Positions 8,101 through 17,206 of a stretch of DNA of 64,000 nucleotides are shown piece by piece. This DNA is from an uncultured Prevotella sp. (GTDB lineage: Bacteria > Bacteroidota > Bacteroidia > Bacteroidales > Bacteroidaceae), in NCBI GenBank assembly GCA_934272845.1, contig CAKQSF010000005.1, forward strand, positions 1 through 64,000. The letters run 5' to 3'. A program made the position numbers and the translations under genes. The notes under the pieces were generated by a model, which made no database searches, was not told the origin of the DNA, and saw only the letters and a list, made by a program, of their open reading frames with translations. Positions within the stretch are counted from its first letter, which is position 1, and the number at the start of each line of letters is the position of its first letter.

Positions 8101-8336
8101 TAAGTAAGTATTCAAAATTATTTTTATACATATATCAGTAAGTGAACATTTTTATTTCTGAAATTATATTTAATACAGTCTCTTTGGCGCATCTACTTCC
8201 TCTCTTTTCTGTCACAATGATTACATTAACCCCTTCGGTTCCCCCGTTACCGGGGGACAGAAACCCTCAAACAGAGAAAACATCTGCATCCAAATAGCCT
8301 ATATTAAATATAAAAATAATTTTGAACACTTACTTA
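8101..8336 (+). repeat. MITE-like element, copy B (full length)
   Basis: A 236-bp copy with the same terminal inverted repeats as copy A. A central hairpin, CCCCCGTTACCGGGGG, lies near 8241-8256. It sits between two convergent genes: left end 85 bp after the DUF362 stop, right end 54 bp from the LRR gene's stop. No reading frame. Confidence 0.85.
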
Positions 8337-8390
8337 TAATGACGTTTTGCCGACCAATCGCTCACTCCTATAAGAATATCGCTATGTATA

Positions 8391-9386
8391 TTAATACTGC
8401 GAATAGTCACCATATCCATACGGATATTCTTCTTCCTGCTCACTTTCTGATTCATCCCCACAACATAGGGCATTCATTATTAAGTCATTATTCCATCTAT
8501 TATCTTGATATAAAGTCTTCTGTGTATGTGAAAGTATCTCACTAATCACCATATTGTCCGCATAATCATTATACTGCCATATATTATACTCCTCACCATT
8601 TATTGAACTTAAACTAAAACAACCAATAAAATGCTCGCGGTCAACATACAATTCATGATACTTTAAACTCCTGAGTCCCATGCAGCACATAAATATTCCT
8701 TTCCCTACACGTTTTAAACTTTTTGGTAATTCTACTTTCTCAAGTGACATATTCATGGCAAAAGCAAACTTATCTATCAAGTTCAATCTTTCACCAAAAT
8801 CTATCATTGCGAGTTTAAAACAACCATAGAACGCATACTTTCCTATTTGCGTTACATTTTTCATAGTTATCCTTTCAAGTGTAGAACAGGAGTAAAAAGC
8901 ACTATCATCGATTTTACGAACATTTTCTGTTAACACTACCTCTTTTAGTTGCGGCTGATAAGCGAATGCATATTCTCCTATTTCTTCTACTTCTGGTGGA
9001 GTTACATAGGAGCCTGTCATATTTTGACAAGCGATAATTTTCCGTTTATCTGCGGTATATAAGACGTTATCTTCAAAGATGAAATGCGGTGAATACACAT
9101 CCAAATTAAACATATAATTAACAAAAGGATTACCATAGATTTTCTCCACAGATTCTGGTATCTCTAAGTTTACTAAATTTAAACAAAATTCAAAAGCCCT
9201 GCTCCCTATGCTTTTCACAGTGTTTGGAATATCTATACTTAACGCATGAGATCCAGAAAAAGCCTTTGGCGCTATGTGCTCTACCCCTTTAGGTATTACA
9301 TAGTTCACGCAATCATCTGGTCCTTTTATCAAGATTTTCCAATCATCACTCAGTAGTCCACCGTTACCGTCTGTCCATGTAATCAT
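8391..9386 (-). CDS. BspA-like leucine-rich repeat protein (LRR_5), apparently intracellular
   Basis: A 331-aa protein built of about eight LRR_5 repeats with the pattern (V)xxIGxxAFxxCxxLxxIxIPxxV, for example VKSIGSRAFEFCLNL, VEEIGEYAFAYQPQL and VTQIGKYAFYGCFKL. The C-terminus is acidic and aromatic (ESEQEEEYPYGYGDYSQY). BspA-type proteins are usually secreted adhesins, but this one starts MITWTDGNGG with no signal peptide or lipobox, so it is probably cytoplasmic and its partner unknown. It follows the anchored YbjN-like gene by 42 bp on the same strand, probably as one operon. Confidence 0.8.
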   Translation of the reverse strand: MITWTDGNGGLLSDDWKILIKGPDDCVNYVIPKGVEHIAPKAFSGSHALSIDIPNTVKSIGSRAFEFCLNLVNLEIPESVEKIYGNPFVNYMFNLDVYSPHFIFEDNVLYTADKRKIIACQNMTGSYVTPPEVEEIGEYAFAYQPQLKEVVLTENVRKIDDSAFYSCSTLERITMKNVTQIGKYAFYGCFKLAMIDFGERLNLIDKFAFAMNMSLEKVELPKSLKRVGKGIFMCCMGLRSLKYHELYVDREHFIGCFSLSSINGEEYNIWQYNDYADNMVISEILSHTQKTLYQDNRWNNDLIMNALCCGDESESEQEEEYPYGYGDYSQY

Positions 9387-9428
9387 ATTTCAATCTTTAT
9401 CAATAGTTATTATTGGCGGTTATATTTA

Positions 9429-10034
9429 TTAATCATTCTTCACAGCCTCATTCCTTCTACTAATTTCCGCCATCTCACTCACAAAGGTCTGCTTCACCCT
9501 AAAGAAATCGCCAAGAATGGTAGCAAGATAGCCTTCTATACTTGGTATCTCTGGTATAAACACGCATTCACGTTTAGTGTGTACTGCTAATAGTTTCTTA
9601 TCTTCTTGTATGGTATAAAAAACAGTACACGGACACCTAAGATTTACATTATTAATTGCTTTCCTTACATTACATATCTCATCTATATCATCTAAGTCAA
9701 CTGTCTTCCACCAAACATCATATATTTGCAAAAACCCACAATTATGATATGTATCTATGCGGAAATGTTCCCCTTGATAAATGAAATACAGTGTATTTTC
9801 ATCTTCTTCATCAAAGTGCACGTCACAGTTCAACTTACGCAGAGTTTCTACGCACAACTCCTTTATATTCACCTTTTCACTTGATTTATTATCTGTTCCC
9901 TCAGCAGCCTTTGTCATGTTTGGCGCATTTACTATGCGCTCCATTTCTTCATCCACCTTCTTATCTCCACCTTGCAATTTCCAGTAGAAAATGAATATTG
10001 ATAATATTATTATAACACCAATAATTTCAATCAT
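9429..10034 (-). CDS. Membrane-anchored YbjN-like protein
   Basis: A 201-aa protein. One N-terminal membrane segment (IEIIGVIIILSIFIFYW, residues 2-18) is followed by a charged linker. A soluble alpha/beta domain (about residues 55-200) contains TLYFIYQGEHFRID, IYDVWWKTVDLDD and a long C-terminal helix. The fold pattern resembles YbjN/type III chaperone-like sensor domains; this is a weak match by eye. It heads a probable two-gene operon with the LRR protein, so the pair may form an anchored complex at the inner membrane. Its function is unknown. Confidence 0.65.
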   Translation of the reverse strand: MIEIIGVIIILSIFIFYWKLQGGDKKVDEEMERIVNAPNMTKAAEGTDNKSSEKVNIKELCVETLRKLNCDVHFDEEDENTLYFIYQGEHFRIDTYHNCGFLQIYDVWWKTVDLDDIDEICNVRKAINNVNLRCPCTVFYTIQEDKKLLAVHTKRECVFIPEIPSIEGYLATILGDFFRVKQTFVSEMAEISRRNEAVKND

Positions 10035-10138
10035 AGTCTTATCGTTAGTGGTTTATTGCGTAAATTTAGTACTTCCTAAATTATATTGTTGCAAAATGTA
10101 GGATAAACATTTTGTTTGGTTAGTATATCTATCGCTTG

Positions 10139-10146
10139 CAAATTTA
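10139..10146 (-). promoter_or_regulatory. Candidate -7 box of the YbjN-like/LRR operon
   Basis: Minus-strand TAAATTTG at 10139-10146 matches TAnnTTTG. The leader to ATG 10034 would be about 100 nt. Confidence 0.45.
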
Positions 10147-10387
10147 CACATATTATTTAGAACTTGCAAGGTTCATTTCGGTTCATTTATAAATAAGACA
10201 ACTCTGCACCTTAATAAATATTCTGCTCTGGTGCTATTTCAACGTTAGACCTACCAGTCATCTGCATGGCAGGCTACCGTATTATACTCTTAACGGAGTA
10301 GTAAAAAGTTACCATACCATCGCTGAACGGTTTCTACACTTATTGCGTTAATGAAATTGCGCCCAGGCATCGCGCCAAAGAATGTTA

Positions 10388-10540
10388 CGATTTGTAAGTA
10401 AAAGCAATGGTTTTACTTACATTTTTTAGAGCACACCGATTGATTTGTAATTTGACCCTGATTACAACGTAATTAAGCCCAAATCACAAGGTAATTTGGG
10501 CTTAATTACAATGTGATTTGGGCTCTTTCAGATTGTAAGA
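10388..10540 (+). repeat. Interspersed repeat family R2, copy 1
   Basis: About 155 bp with a hairpin TAAGTAAAA/TTTTACTTA at the left, then TTTTTTAGAGC, then a long dyad of AATTAAGCCCAAATCAC and GTGATTTGGGC elements, ending CTTTCAGATTGTAAG. The same ordered blocks occur inverted at 25320-25484. It occupies most of the 10150-10572 gap; 10150-10387 shows nothing else I can support. Confidence 0.7.
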
Positions 10541-10572
10541 TTTAATATTTAAGTGAGGGTAAAGATTTTATA

Positions 10573-10752
10573 TTAATCCTCGTCCTCTACAAAGTCTATT
10601 GTATTCCACTTTGATAGGCCTGAACTAGTGCTGCCACTGCCTATGCCTTCATCGAAACTATAGCCTGTATCTTCGTTACTTACTGAACCGCACATCATGT
10701 TGGCATTAATCTTTACTATGTTGACCGCTGGTGATATATATGTCTTTTTCAT
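10573..10752 (-). CDS. Small 59-aa Prevotella-type peptide
   Basis: An open frame below usual length cut-offs, on the minus strand. It starts MKKTYISPAVNIVKINA, followed by a Gly/Ser-rich middle (GIGSGSTSSG) and an acidic end (FVEDED). The N-terminal pattern M-K-K-x-Y-x-x-P-x-V-x-x-V/I recurs, in my experience, in many short Bacteroidales peptides of unknown function. It has no signal peptide. It lies 96 bp downstream of the secreted protein gene at 10849 on the same strand. Function unknown; a leader or anchor peptide role would be a guess. Confidence 0.6.
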   Translation of the reverse strand: MKKTYISPAVNIVKINANMMCGSVSNEDTGYSFDEGIGSGSTSSGLSKWNTIDFVEDED

Positions 10753-10848
10753 TGTTGTTCTAATTTTGCGCCCTCCCCTCTCTCCCCCCTATTAGGAGTG
10801 AGAGAATACCTTTATAGGTGGAGGTGGTTTATATTATTTACTATATGT

Positions 10849-12348
10849 TTACTTAATATACTTCTTGCCGTTTATTATTACGATGCCCTTAGCATTGCCA
10901 TTCACGCGCTGTCCAAGGACGTTGTATGCAGCATTGCTTGTTGCCTCTGCACCGTTTGCCTCTACCTCTGAGATGGCTGTTGCTTGGTCGCCAAACACAA
11001 TCTTTAGTCCCTTGGCTAGGCTCGTCACCTCTGTTGCTGGGAGGTATGCCTTATACTGTCCTACGGTGCCGTTTGCTGCTATTGGCATCATGCCTACGGT
11101 TTTCTTTGTAGCGTCGGTGACGCCGAGTACATAGAATTCCTGCTCTGTTTCTGCCACTTTCTCTGCATCGGTATTAGCCACGAGTTTATTGTCTGCTACT
11201 ACGTCACCTTCTGTTGCCTGAGCGAAAGTATATGTACCTGGCTTAGCGCAGATGATGAGTCCTGTGTTGGCAGCAACAGCGGTGTTGTTTACCTGTGTGA
11301 GGGTCACGGTGTTATTATTCACTGAGGTAATAGCGTATGCCTTCACTCCCTCTGGCAGTGTTACTGCGCATGGGAAGCCTATGGTAGCGAAGCCTGTCTC
11401 ACCTACGGTAGCCTGTGGGGCAACGGTGAAGCCGAGGTTCTTGTAGTTGCAGAGGTAACTTGAAGTTGTTACTACTTCAAATTTAATGGATTTCAAACCT
11501 TTCGTCATGCTACCAACCTCGAATGAGGTAGGTTTATCCAACCCAAGACTATTGTCAGTGGTAATTTCTATTTCTTTTGATACTTCAGTTTTCCCTGTTT
11601 CTATATCTGTTATCGTCAGGTTAAGATGTCCATTGCCATAACGATTAAGTCCGATGTTTAATGTAGCAGCACCTGCTACATCATTATATGCGATATACTC
11701 TGCGGTGCATCCATTCTTACAAGAGCCTACGTCGTCTTTGGCTGTTTCATACATATTTGACGCACTATATGTACCTTGAGACAATGTTATTAATGATACC
11801 TTATCATAATCATTAATACTTGTTATGCTGAAGTAGCCATAATTGCCTGCATAACTATGTGCTACACTTTCATCAATGACTGTACGGTCCTTCACTGTCA
11901 ATACTAACGTTACGTCACCCTGAGGAAGATTCTTTAGTATCATATTATGCAATGTGACACGACTCCAACTACCTGTGTTAGGCACAAAGAAAACACTATT
12001 TTGCTTATATGTGCCACATGTAACCTCTACATTCACATTGACCGTCATTCCCGTTGTTCCACTACGGAAACTAAATAAATAATCACCCGCAGTTGAATTT
12101 TTAAATTTAAAAGTCAATTTTGTTTTCTCGCTCGTGCTACCTACGGAATAAACATCGTTTGTCTCAATACTCGCCTTATCAATTGTCAATGCTCCCTGAG
12201 AATTTGCTGTACTAAGGTTTACATATTCACCTCTTTTCATAGGAATAGAAGTTGAAGTACTAACAGCAGCAGCATTCATTACCATGCTGCCCCCCCCAAT
12301 GAGTAACACTACCATTAGGGCAAAAAGTTTGAAAAGATTCGTTTTCAT
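10849..12348 (-). CDS. Secreted protein with Prevotella-type C-terminal sorting motif
   Basis: A 499-aa exported protein. The signal peptide covers about residues 1-27 (KLFALMVVLLIGGGSMVMNA). The body is beta-rich and Thr/Ser-rich; residues 35-300 probably hold two carbohydrate-binding or Ig-like sandwiches, and residues 310-450 hold a repeat-poor segment of the kind common in Prevotella surface proteins (FATIGFPCAVTLPEGVKAY). The C-terminus, AYNVLGQRVNGNAKGIVIIN, matches the short type IX secretion sorting motif seen in Prevotella (YNxxGQRV...KGIVIxNGKK). No catalytic domain is recognised. Monocistronic, with its promoter at 12458. Confidence 0.75.
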   Translation of the reverse strand: MKTNLFKLFALMVVLLIGGGSMVMNAAAVSTSTSIPMKRGEYVNLSTANSQGALTIDKASIETNDVYSVGSTSEKTKLTFKFKNSTAGDYLFSFRSGTTGMTVNVNVEVTCGTYKQNSVFFVPNTGSWSRVTLHNMILKNLPQGDVTLVLTVKDRTVIDESVAHSYAGNYGYFSITSINDYDKVSLITLSQGTYSASNMYETAKDDVGSCKNGCTAEYIAYNDVAGAATLNIGLNRYGNGHLNLTITDIETGKTEVSKEIEITTDNSLGLDKPTSFEVGSMTKGLKSIKFEVVTTSSYLCNYKNLGFTVAPQATVGETGFATIGFPCAVTLPEGVKAYAITSVNNNTVTLTQVNNTAVAANTGLIICAKPGTYTFAQATEGDVVADNKLVANTDAEKVAETEQEFYVLGVTDATKKTVGMMPIAANGTVGQYKAYLPATEVTSLAKGLKIVFGDQATAISEVEANGAEATSNAAYNVLGQRVNGNAKGIVIINGKKYIK

Positions 12349-12457
12349 TTTAGTTTTTAGTTGTAAAGTTGTTAATCATGTTACGTCAGAAAAGCATTGT
12401 TTTCCTTAATCAGTTTTGCAATATTTTCTTGCTTGCTTCATTAAAGAAACTGCACGG

Positions 12458-12465
12458 CAAAGTTA
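12458..12465 (-). promoter_or_regulatory. -7 box of the 499-aa secreted protein gene
   Basis: Minus-strand TAACTTTG, about 110 bp before ATG 12348. The rest of 12470-12670 shows no gene I can support. Confidence 0.5.
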
Positions 12466-12674
12466 ACATTAATATTTCATAAAATGGCATTACAATATAC
12501 CACAACAGGGGGAAAGACATTATTTTACCCCTACTTTGCACCATTTATACCCCTACATCACCAACACATAACGGGCGGTTCTCATCATTATCACTGCACT
12601 ACCTCGATAGCAAGGTCATTAAGTGCGTTCTTTTGCTTACTCCATGTTTCTCACATTACGACCTTACATAACAC

Positions 12675-12708
12675 AAAAAAGGCTTACACCCTCACGAGTG
12701 TAAGCCTC
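12675..12708 (-). terminator. Terminator of glnN
   Basis: A perfect 10-bp stem (AGGCTTACAC with GTGTAAGCCT, 8-nt loop) followed on the minus strand by six T residues. It lies about 90 bp after the glnN stop. Confidence 0.8.
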
Positions 12709-12799
12709 AGCAAACTTAAACAACCGATAAAAGAAATAGATTGTTTATTGTATCAAATCATTGTCTGTTATTATATTCATTTTCTGCTTCACAAAGATT

Positions 12800-14986
12800 T
12801 TATCTGATGAAGAGCAACTCACGATACTTAGGCAATGTCCAAACTTCGTCGTCTACCTTTGCCTCGAGTTTGTCGATGTGATAACGTATTTCGCTCATCT
12901 TTGGCTCTACGGTGTCGTGGTATGCTACTGCCTTCTCACGCTCAGACTCTATCTTGTTGGCTACCTTACGGGCATCGATGAGTGCCTGACAGCCTTCTTC
13001 TATTATCTTAACGCGCTCTGATATCTCAGAGATAAGGGCGAGGTTGCTGGCTGCGAGTGCCTTGAACTGGTCGTCTGGCAGTATTGCCTTCAGTGAAGCC
13101 ACGTTCTGAGCGAGTTTTGTCTGATACTCTACTACCTGTGGGATGATGTGGTTAACAGAAAGGTCACCGAAGATACGTGCCTCTATCTGAATCTTCTTAG
13201 TGTAGGTCTCCCACTTAATCTCGTTACGAGCCTCAAGTTCCTTTGCACTCATAATGTTGAGTGACTCGAACATATCGATTGACTCCTTGTCGAGATAACG
13301 GTCGAAGATTACTGGGCATGATCTCTCAACGTCAAGTCCGCGAGTCTCTGCCTCTGCTACCCATTCGTCTGAATAGCCGTTGCCATCAAAGCGAATTGGC
13401 TTACAGGTCTTGATATCGTCGCGCAGAACGCTGATGATTGCTGCGTGGAGTTCCTTACCACCGGCTACGAGTGCGTCTACACGCTTCTTGAAGTTGACCA
13501 GTGCCTCAGCGACAGCAGCGTTAAGTGCTATCATGGCTGATGCGCAGTTAGCCTCAGAACCTGGTGCACGGAACTCGAAACGGTTACCTGTGAAAGCGAA
13601 TGGTGAGGTACGGTTACGGTCGGTGTTGTCTATCAACAGTTCTGGGATAGAAGGAATGTCGAGTTTCAGACCAGCCTTACCCTCTATGGCGATGGTGTCA
13701 TCGTTACTGTTCTCAAGGTGGTTGAGCACGTCAGTAAGTTGCTTTCCGAGGAAAGAAGAGATGATTGCTGGTGGTGCCTCGTTAGCACCAAGACGGTGAG
13801 CGTTGGTGGCTGACATGATAGAGGCCTTGAGCAGACCGTTGTGCTTGTAAACACCCATCAGTGTCTCAACGATGAATGTTACGAAGCGAAGGTTGCTGAT
13901 GTCGTCCTTACCAGGTGCGTGGAGCAGTATGCCGGTATCTGTTGAAAGTGACCAGTTGTTGTGCTTACCTGAACCGTTGACGCCATCGAATGGCTTTTCG
14001 TGGAGCAGACAGCGGAAGCCATGCTTGCGTGCTACCTTCTTCATGAGTGCCATGATGAGCATGTTGTGGTCAACAGCGAGGTTGGTCTCTTCAAAGATAG
14101 GAGCCAACTCAAACTGGTTTGGCGCAACCTCGTTATGGCGTGTCTTACATGGTATGCCAAGTTCGAGTGCCTGTATCTCAAGGTCTTTCATGAAGGCAGC
14201 CACACGTTCTGGTATTGCTCCGAAGTAGTGGTCGTCCATCTGCTGATCCTTAGCAGAAGAGTGTCCCATCAGTGTGCGACCTGTAAGGAGAAGGTCAGGA
14301 CGTGCTGAGAACAAGCCTTCGTCAACAAGGAAGTACTCCTGCTCCCAACCGAGGTTAGACTGTACTTTCTTTACCTCTGGGTTGAAGTACTTTACTACGT
14401 CTGTAGCAGCCTTGTCTACAGCGTGGAGTGCCTTCAACAGTGGTGTCTTATAGTCGAGTGCTTCACCAGTGTATGAGATGAAGACTGTTGGTATCATCAG
14501 TGTGTCACCAATAACGAATACTGGTGATGTAGGATCCCATGCAGAGTAACCGCGTGCTTCGAATGTAGAACGTATGCCGCCTGATGGGAAAGAAGATGCG
14601 TCAGGCTCCTGCTGTACAAGGCTCTTGCCTTCGAACTCTTCTATCATACCACCCTTCCAGTCGTGCTCTACAAAGGCATCGTGCTTCTCTGCCGTTGTGC
14701 CTGTAAGCGGTTGGAACCAGTGTGTGCAGTGTGTCGCACCAAGTTCCATAGCCCATTTCTTCATGCCTGCTGCCACCTTGTCTGCAGTAGCGCGGTCGAG
14801 TGGTGCGCCATTGTCAATGACATCGAGCATCTTGTCATACACTTTCTTTGGCAGATACTTAAACATCTTCTGCTTATTGAAGACGTATTTACCGAAAAAT
14901 TCAGATGGACGCTCCTCTGGTGCAGGAACTTCTACGGGACGTTTCTTGAACGCCTCTGCTACAACTTGGAATCTTAAGTTTGCCAT
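12800..14986 (-). CDS. glnN: Glutamine synthetase type III (GSIII)
   Basis: A 728-aa dodecameric GSIII that condenses ammonium and glutamate with ATP; this length is normal for the family and well above GSI. Diagnostic stretches are ATHCTHWFQPLTGTTAEKHD, PSGGIRSTFEARGYSAWDP, the glutamate/metal region KTRHNEVAPNQFELAP, and VNGSGKHNNWSLS. It lies next to a porin and dap genes and opposite glnK-amtB-asnB, so it belongs to a nitrogen-assimilation block. It has its own promoter (15118) and a 130-nt leader holding a GC-rich hairpin, with a terminator downstream. Confidence 0.97.
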   Translation of the reverse strand: MANLRFQVVAEAFKKRPVEVPAPEERPSEFFGKYVFNKQKMFKYLPKKVYDKMLDVIDNGAPLDRATADKVAAGMKKWAMELGATHCTHWFQPLTGTTAEKHDAFVEHDWKGGMIEEFEGKSLVQQEPDASSFPSGGIRSTFEARGYSAWDPTSPVFVIGDTLMIPTVFISYTGEALDYKTPLLKALHAVDKAATDVVKYFNPEVKKVQSNLGWEQEYFLVDEGLFSARPDLLLTGRTLMGHSSAKDQQMDDHYFGAIPERVAAFMKDLEIQALELGIPCKTRHNEVAPNQFELAPIFEETNLAVDHNMLIMALMKKVARKHGFRCLLHEKPFDGVNGSGKHNNWSLSTDTGILLHAPGKDDISNLRFVTFIVETLMGVYKHNGLLKASIMSATNAHRLGANEAPPAIISSFLGKQLTDVLNHLENSNDDTIAIEGKAGLKLDIPSIPELLIDNTDRNRTSPFAFTGNRFEFRAPGSEANCASAMIALNAAVAEALVNFKKRVDALVAGGKELHAAIISVLRDDIKTCKPIRFDGNGYSDEWVAEAETRGLDVERSCPVIFDRYLDKESIDMFESLNIMSAKELEARNEIKWETYTKKIQIEARIFGDLSVNHIIPQVVEYQTKLAQNVASLKAILPDDQFKALAASNLALISEISERVKIIEEGCQALIDARKVANKIESEREKAVAYHDTVEPKMSEIRYHIDKLEAKVDDEVWTLPKYRELLFIR

Positions 14987-15030
14987 TGTATCTAAGTTTT
15001 TATTGGTTTGTACTTTGGTTTGCTATATGT

Positions 15031-15070
15031 CTCCGCGACGTTATCTTTACGACTACATAGCGTCGCGGAG
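15031..15070 (-). promoter_or_regulatory. Leader hairpin of glnN
   Basis: Perfect 10-bp arms CTCCGCGACG (15031-15040) and CGTCGCGGAG (15061-15070) around a 20-nt loop, inside the predicted glnN 5' leader about 45 nt before the ATG. It is much more GC-rich than its surroundings. There is no T-run, so I read it as a leader structure rather than a terminator. Confidence 0.55.
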
Positions 15071-15117
15071 AACATTTGTTTGATTTTGCCTTACAGTACA
15101 ATGTTAAGTTTGCGCTG

Positions 15118-15125
15118 CAAAGGTA
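15118..15125 (-). promoter_or_regulatory. -7 box of glnN
   Basis: Minus-strand TACCTTTG, a full match to TAnnTTTG, in the gap between the porin stop and glnN. It gives glnN transcription independent of the dap-porin unit. Confidence 0.65.
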
Positions 15126-15168
15126 GTGTTTTTTTCGTATTTATACAAGTTTTTACACCTAATATATA

Positions 15169-15882
15169 TTATGGCGCTACGGTAAAACCTGCTACGAAGT
15201 ATCCCTTCTTGGTGCTTGGGTTGCATGATGCTTCTGCGAATACTGGTATGCCCCAACTCTTTGTTACCTTTATTTCCTTTGTTGCACGCAACGCAAGGTT
15301 TGTCACAGCGAATTTATTGACATCAGAATAGAAACTTGTCCTGAAAGGAACGGCACCTACTGTTGCTGTCCAATCGCAGTCAGCGAGTTTGAATGGTGCG
15401 CTCAACTGCATATAAGATGAATACTGCAGTTTGCCTGTCTCGCCACGTGAGTCTGCACCTGCGAAGTTAGTATACCACTGGAAGGCTACTGGTCCGAAGT
15501 CATAACCTACGTTGGCTTCCCATACATGACTTGTCTCATGGGCACGATACTCAAAATACTTGTTGTCGGCTCCGTAATTAGAGAACCAATAGTCGGTAAC
15601 ACCTACATTGAATCCGCCTGTAGAATATGCCAACGTGAGGTCAAATTCCTTTGCGTCCTTAGTATTCAGGAAACCGTAACTACCCCATGCTGAGAGGGAC
15701 AATCCCTTGTAAGACAGTGATGCTGACGGCTGGATAGCGGCATCGCCAAGTGCCTGACCACGCCATACGTAGCGTGATACTACATCGGCAGATACTGAAC
15801 CTTCTACCTTGTCCTGAGCGTTAACTGTTGCTGCACTCATTGCACCCAGCAATGCGAGAGCCATAATCTTTGCATTTTTCAT
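15169..15882 (-). CDS. TorF-type putative outer-membrane porin
   Basis: A 237-aa exported beta-barrel. The signal peptide is MKNAKIMALALLGAMSAATV (cleavage after VNA-Q, about residue 22). Alternating strands end in a short aromatic-poor C-terminus (YFVAGFTVAP). The motif SADVVSRYVWRGQAL near the mature N-terminus is typical of TorF-family porins. It lies 28 bp behind dapL on the same strand and just ahead of glnN, so it may serve uptake of a nitrogenous solute; that role is inferred from position only. Confidence 0.75.
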   Translation of the reverse strand: MKNAKIMALALLGAMSAATVNAQDKVEGSVSADVVSRYVWRGQALGDAAIQPSASLSYKGLSLSAWGSYGFLNTKDAKEFDLTLAYSTGGFNVGVTDYWFSNYGADNKYFEYRAHETSHVWEANVGYDFGPVAFQWYTNFAGADSRGETGKLQYSSYMQLSAPFKLADCDWTATVGAVPFRTSFYSDVNKFAVTNLALRATKEIKVTKSWGIPVFAEASCNPSTKKGYFVAGFTVAP

Positions 15883-15910
15883 AAGCGTTTGTGTTTGTTG
15901 TTGTGGTTTC

Positions 15911-17146
15911 TTACTTCTTCATCCACTCTCTTATTCTTCTCATTGCTTCTTCGCAATCTTCTCTTTCACCGAAGGATGTGAATCTTACGTATCCCTCGCC
16001 TGATGGTCCGAAGCCTACGCCTGGTGTGCATACTATGCTGGCTCCGTAGAGAAGTTGGTCAAAGAACTTCCATGATGTCATACCCTTTGGCGTCTTTACC
16101 CACAGGTAAGGGGCGTTCTTGCCACCAAATACCTCAAAGCCCATCTTGGTAAGTGCCTCGTGCATCAGTGTGGCGTTGTCCATATAGTAGTCTATCACTG
16201 CCTTTGTCTGGGCCTTACCCTCTGGTGTATATATTGCTTCTGCGGCACGTTGAGAGATGTAACTTGTTCCGTTAAACTTCGTACTCTGCCTTCTGTCCCA
16301 CAGATGGTTAAGTTCTACACGCTGCGAACCATCGAGTGTCGCTGCCGTAAGGTCCTTAGGAATAACGGTATATCCACATCTTACGCCTGTGAAGCCTGCC
16401 GTCTTTGAGTATGAGTGGAACTCTATGGCACATTTTCTCGCTCCCTTTATCTCATAAATAGAATGAGGTATGTTGTCTTCACGTATAAAAGCCTCGTATG
16501 CTGCATCGTAAAGTATGAGCGTATCGTTCTTCAACGCATAGTTCACCCACTTACGTAACTCTTCTTTTGTAAGTACAGTACCTGTAGGGTTGTTAGGGTA
16601 ACAGAGGTAAATCATGTCCACCCTGTGGTCTGGTATCTGTGGTATGAAGTTATTCTCTGCCGTGCATGGCATATAGTTTACGTTGCTCCAAGAGCCGTTT
16701 TCGAATACACCAGCGCGTCCGCACATTACGTTTGAGTCTATATACACGGGATATATAGGATCCGTCATGCCTATGGAGTTATCCCAACGCACTATGTCAC
16801 CTATGTTACCTGTATCGGATTTGGCTCCATCATTTACGAATATCTCGTTAGGATCGAGGTGGATGCCACGCGGCAGGAAATCATTCTTTATGATAGCGTC
16901 ACGCAAGAAGTCGTAGCCTCTCTCAGGACCGTAACCTCTAAAGGTGGCTTTATTTGCCATCTCGTCCACAGCCTTGTGCATTGCCTCTATGACGGCAGGC
17001 ACCAACGGACGGGTCACATCGCCTATGCCAAGACTTATTACCCTCTCCTTGGGGTGTGAAACTTTGTACGCGTTTACCTTCTTTGCTATGTCAGCGAAAA
17101 GGTAATTGTTAGAAAGTTTCAGGTAGTGTTCGTTTACTAATGCCAT
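15911..17146 (-). CDS. dapL: LL-diaminopimelate aminotransferase
   Basis: A 411-aa PLP enzyme that converts tetrahydrodipicolinate directly to LL-diaminopimelate using glutamate. The PLP lysine lies in FHSYSKTAGFTGVRCG. Other family motifs are GIGDVTRPLVPAVIEAMH, FRGYGPERGYDFLRDAI, ISLGIGD and YLCYPNNPTGTVLT. It is followed by the porin and preceded by dapF (60 bp), so the two consecutive steps of the aminotransferase lysine pathway are co-transcribed. The length is standard. Confidence 0.96.
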   Translation of the reverse strand: MALVNEHYLKLSNNYLFADIAKKVNAYKVSHPKERVISLGIGDVTRPLVPAVIEAMHKAVDEMANKATFRGYGPERGYDFLRDAIIKNDFLPRGIHLDPNEIFVNDGAKSDTGNIGDIVRWDNSIGMTDPIYPVYIDSNVMCGRAGVFENGSWSNVNYMPCTAENNFIPQIPDHRVDMIYLCYPNNPTGTVLTKEELRKWVNYALKNDTLILYDAAYEAFIREDNIPHSIYEIKGARKCAIEFHSYSKTAGFTGVRCGYTVIPKDLTAATLDGSQRVELNHLWDRRQSTKFNGTSYISQRAAEAIYTPEGKAQTKAVIDYYMDNATLMHEALTKMGFEVFGGKNAPYLWVKTPKGMTSWKFFDQLLYGASIVCTPGVGFGPSGEGYVRFTSFGEREDCEEAMRRIREWMKK

Positions 17147-17206
17147 TGTCTCTAATCTTTTTATTGTTGTAAGTTTGCTCCTTGTTACACTTCGTGGTGC
17201 TACTGT

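Noticed and set aside
12484..12807. 107-codon plus-strand frame before glnN's 3' end
   Set aside because: It runs across the glnN terminator and stop, has a His/Thr/Leu-rich product and no promoter.
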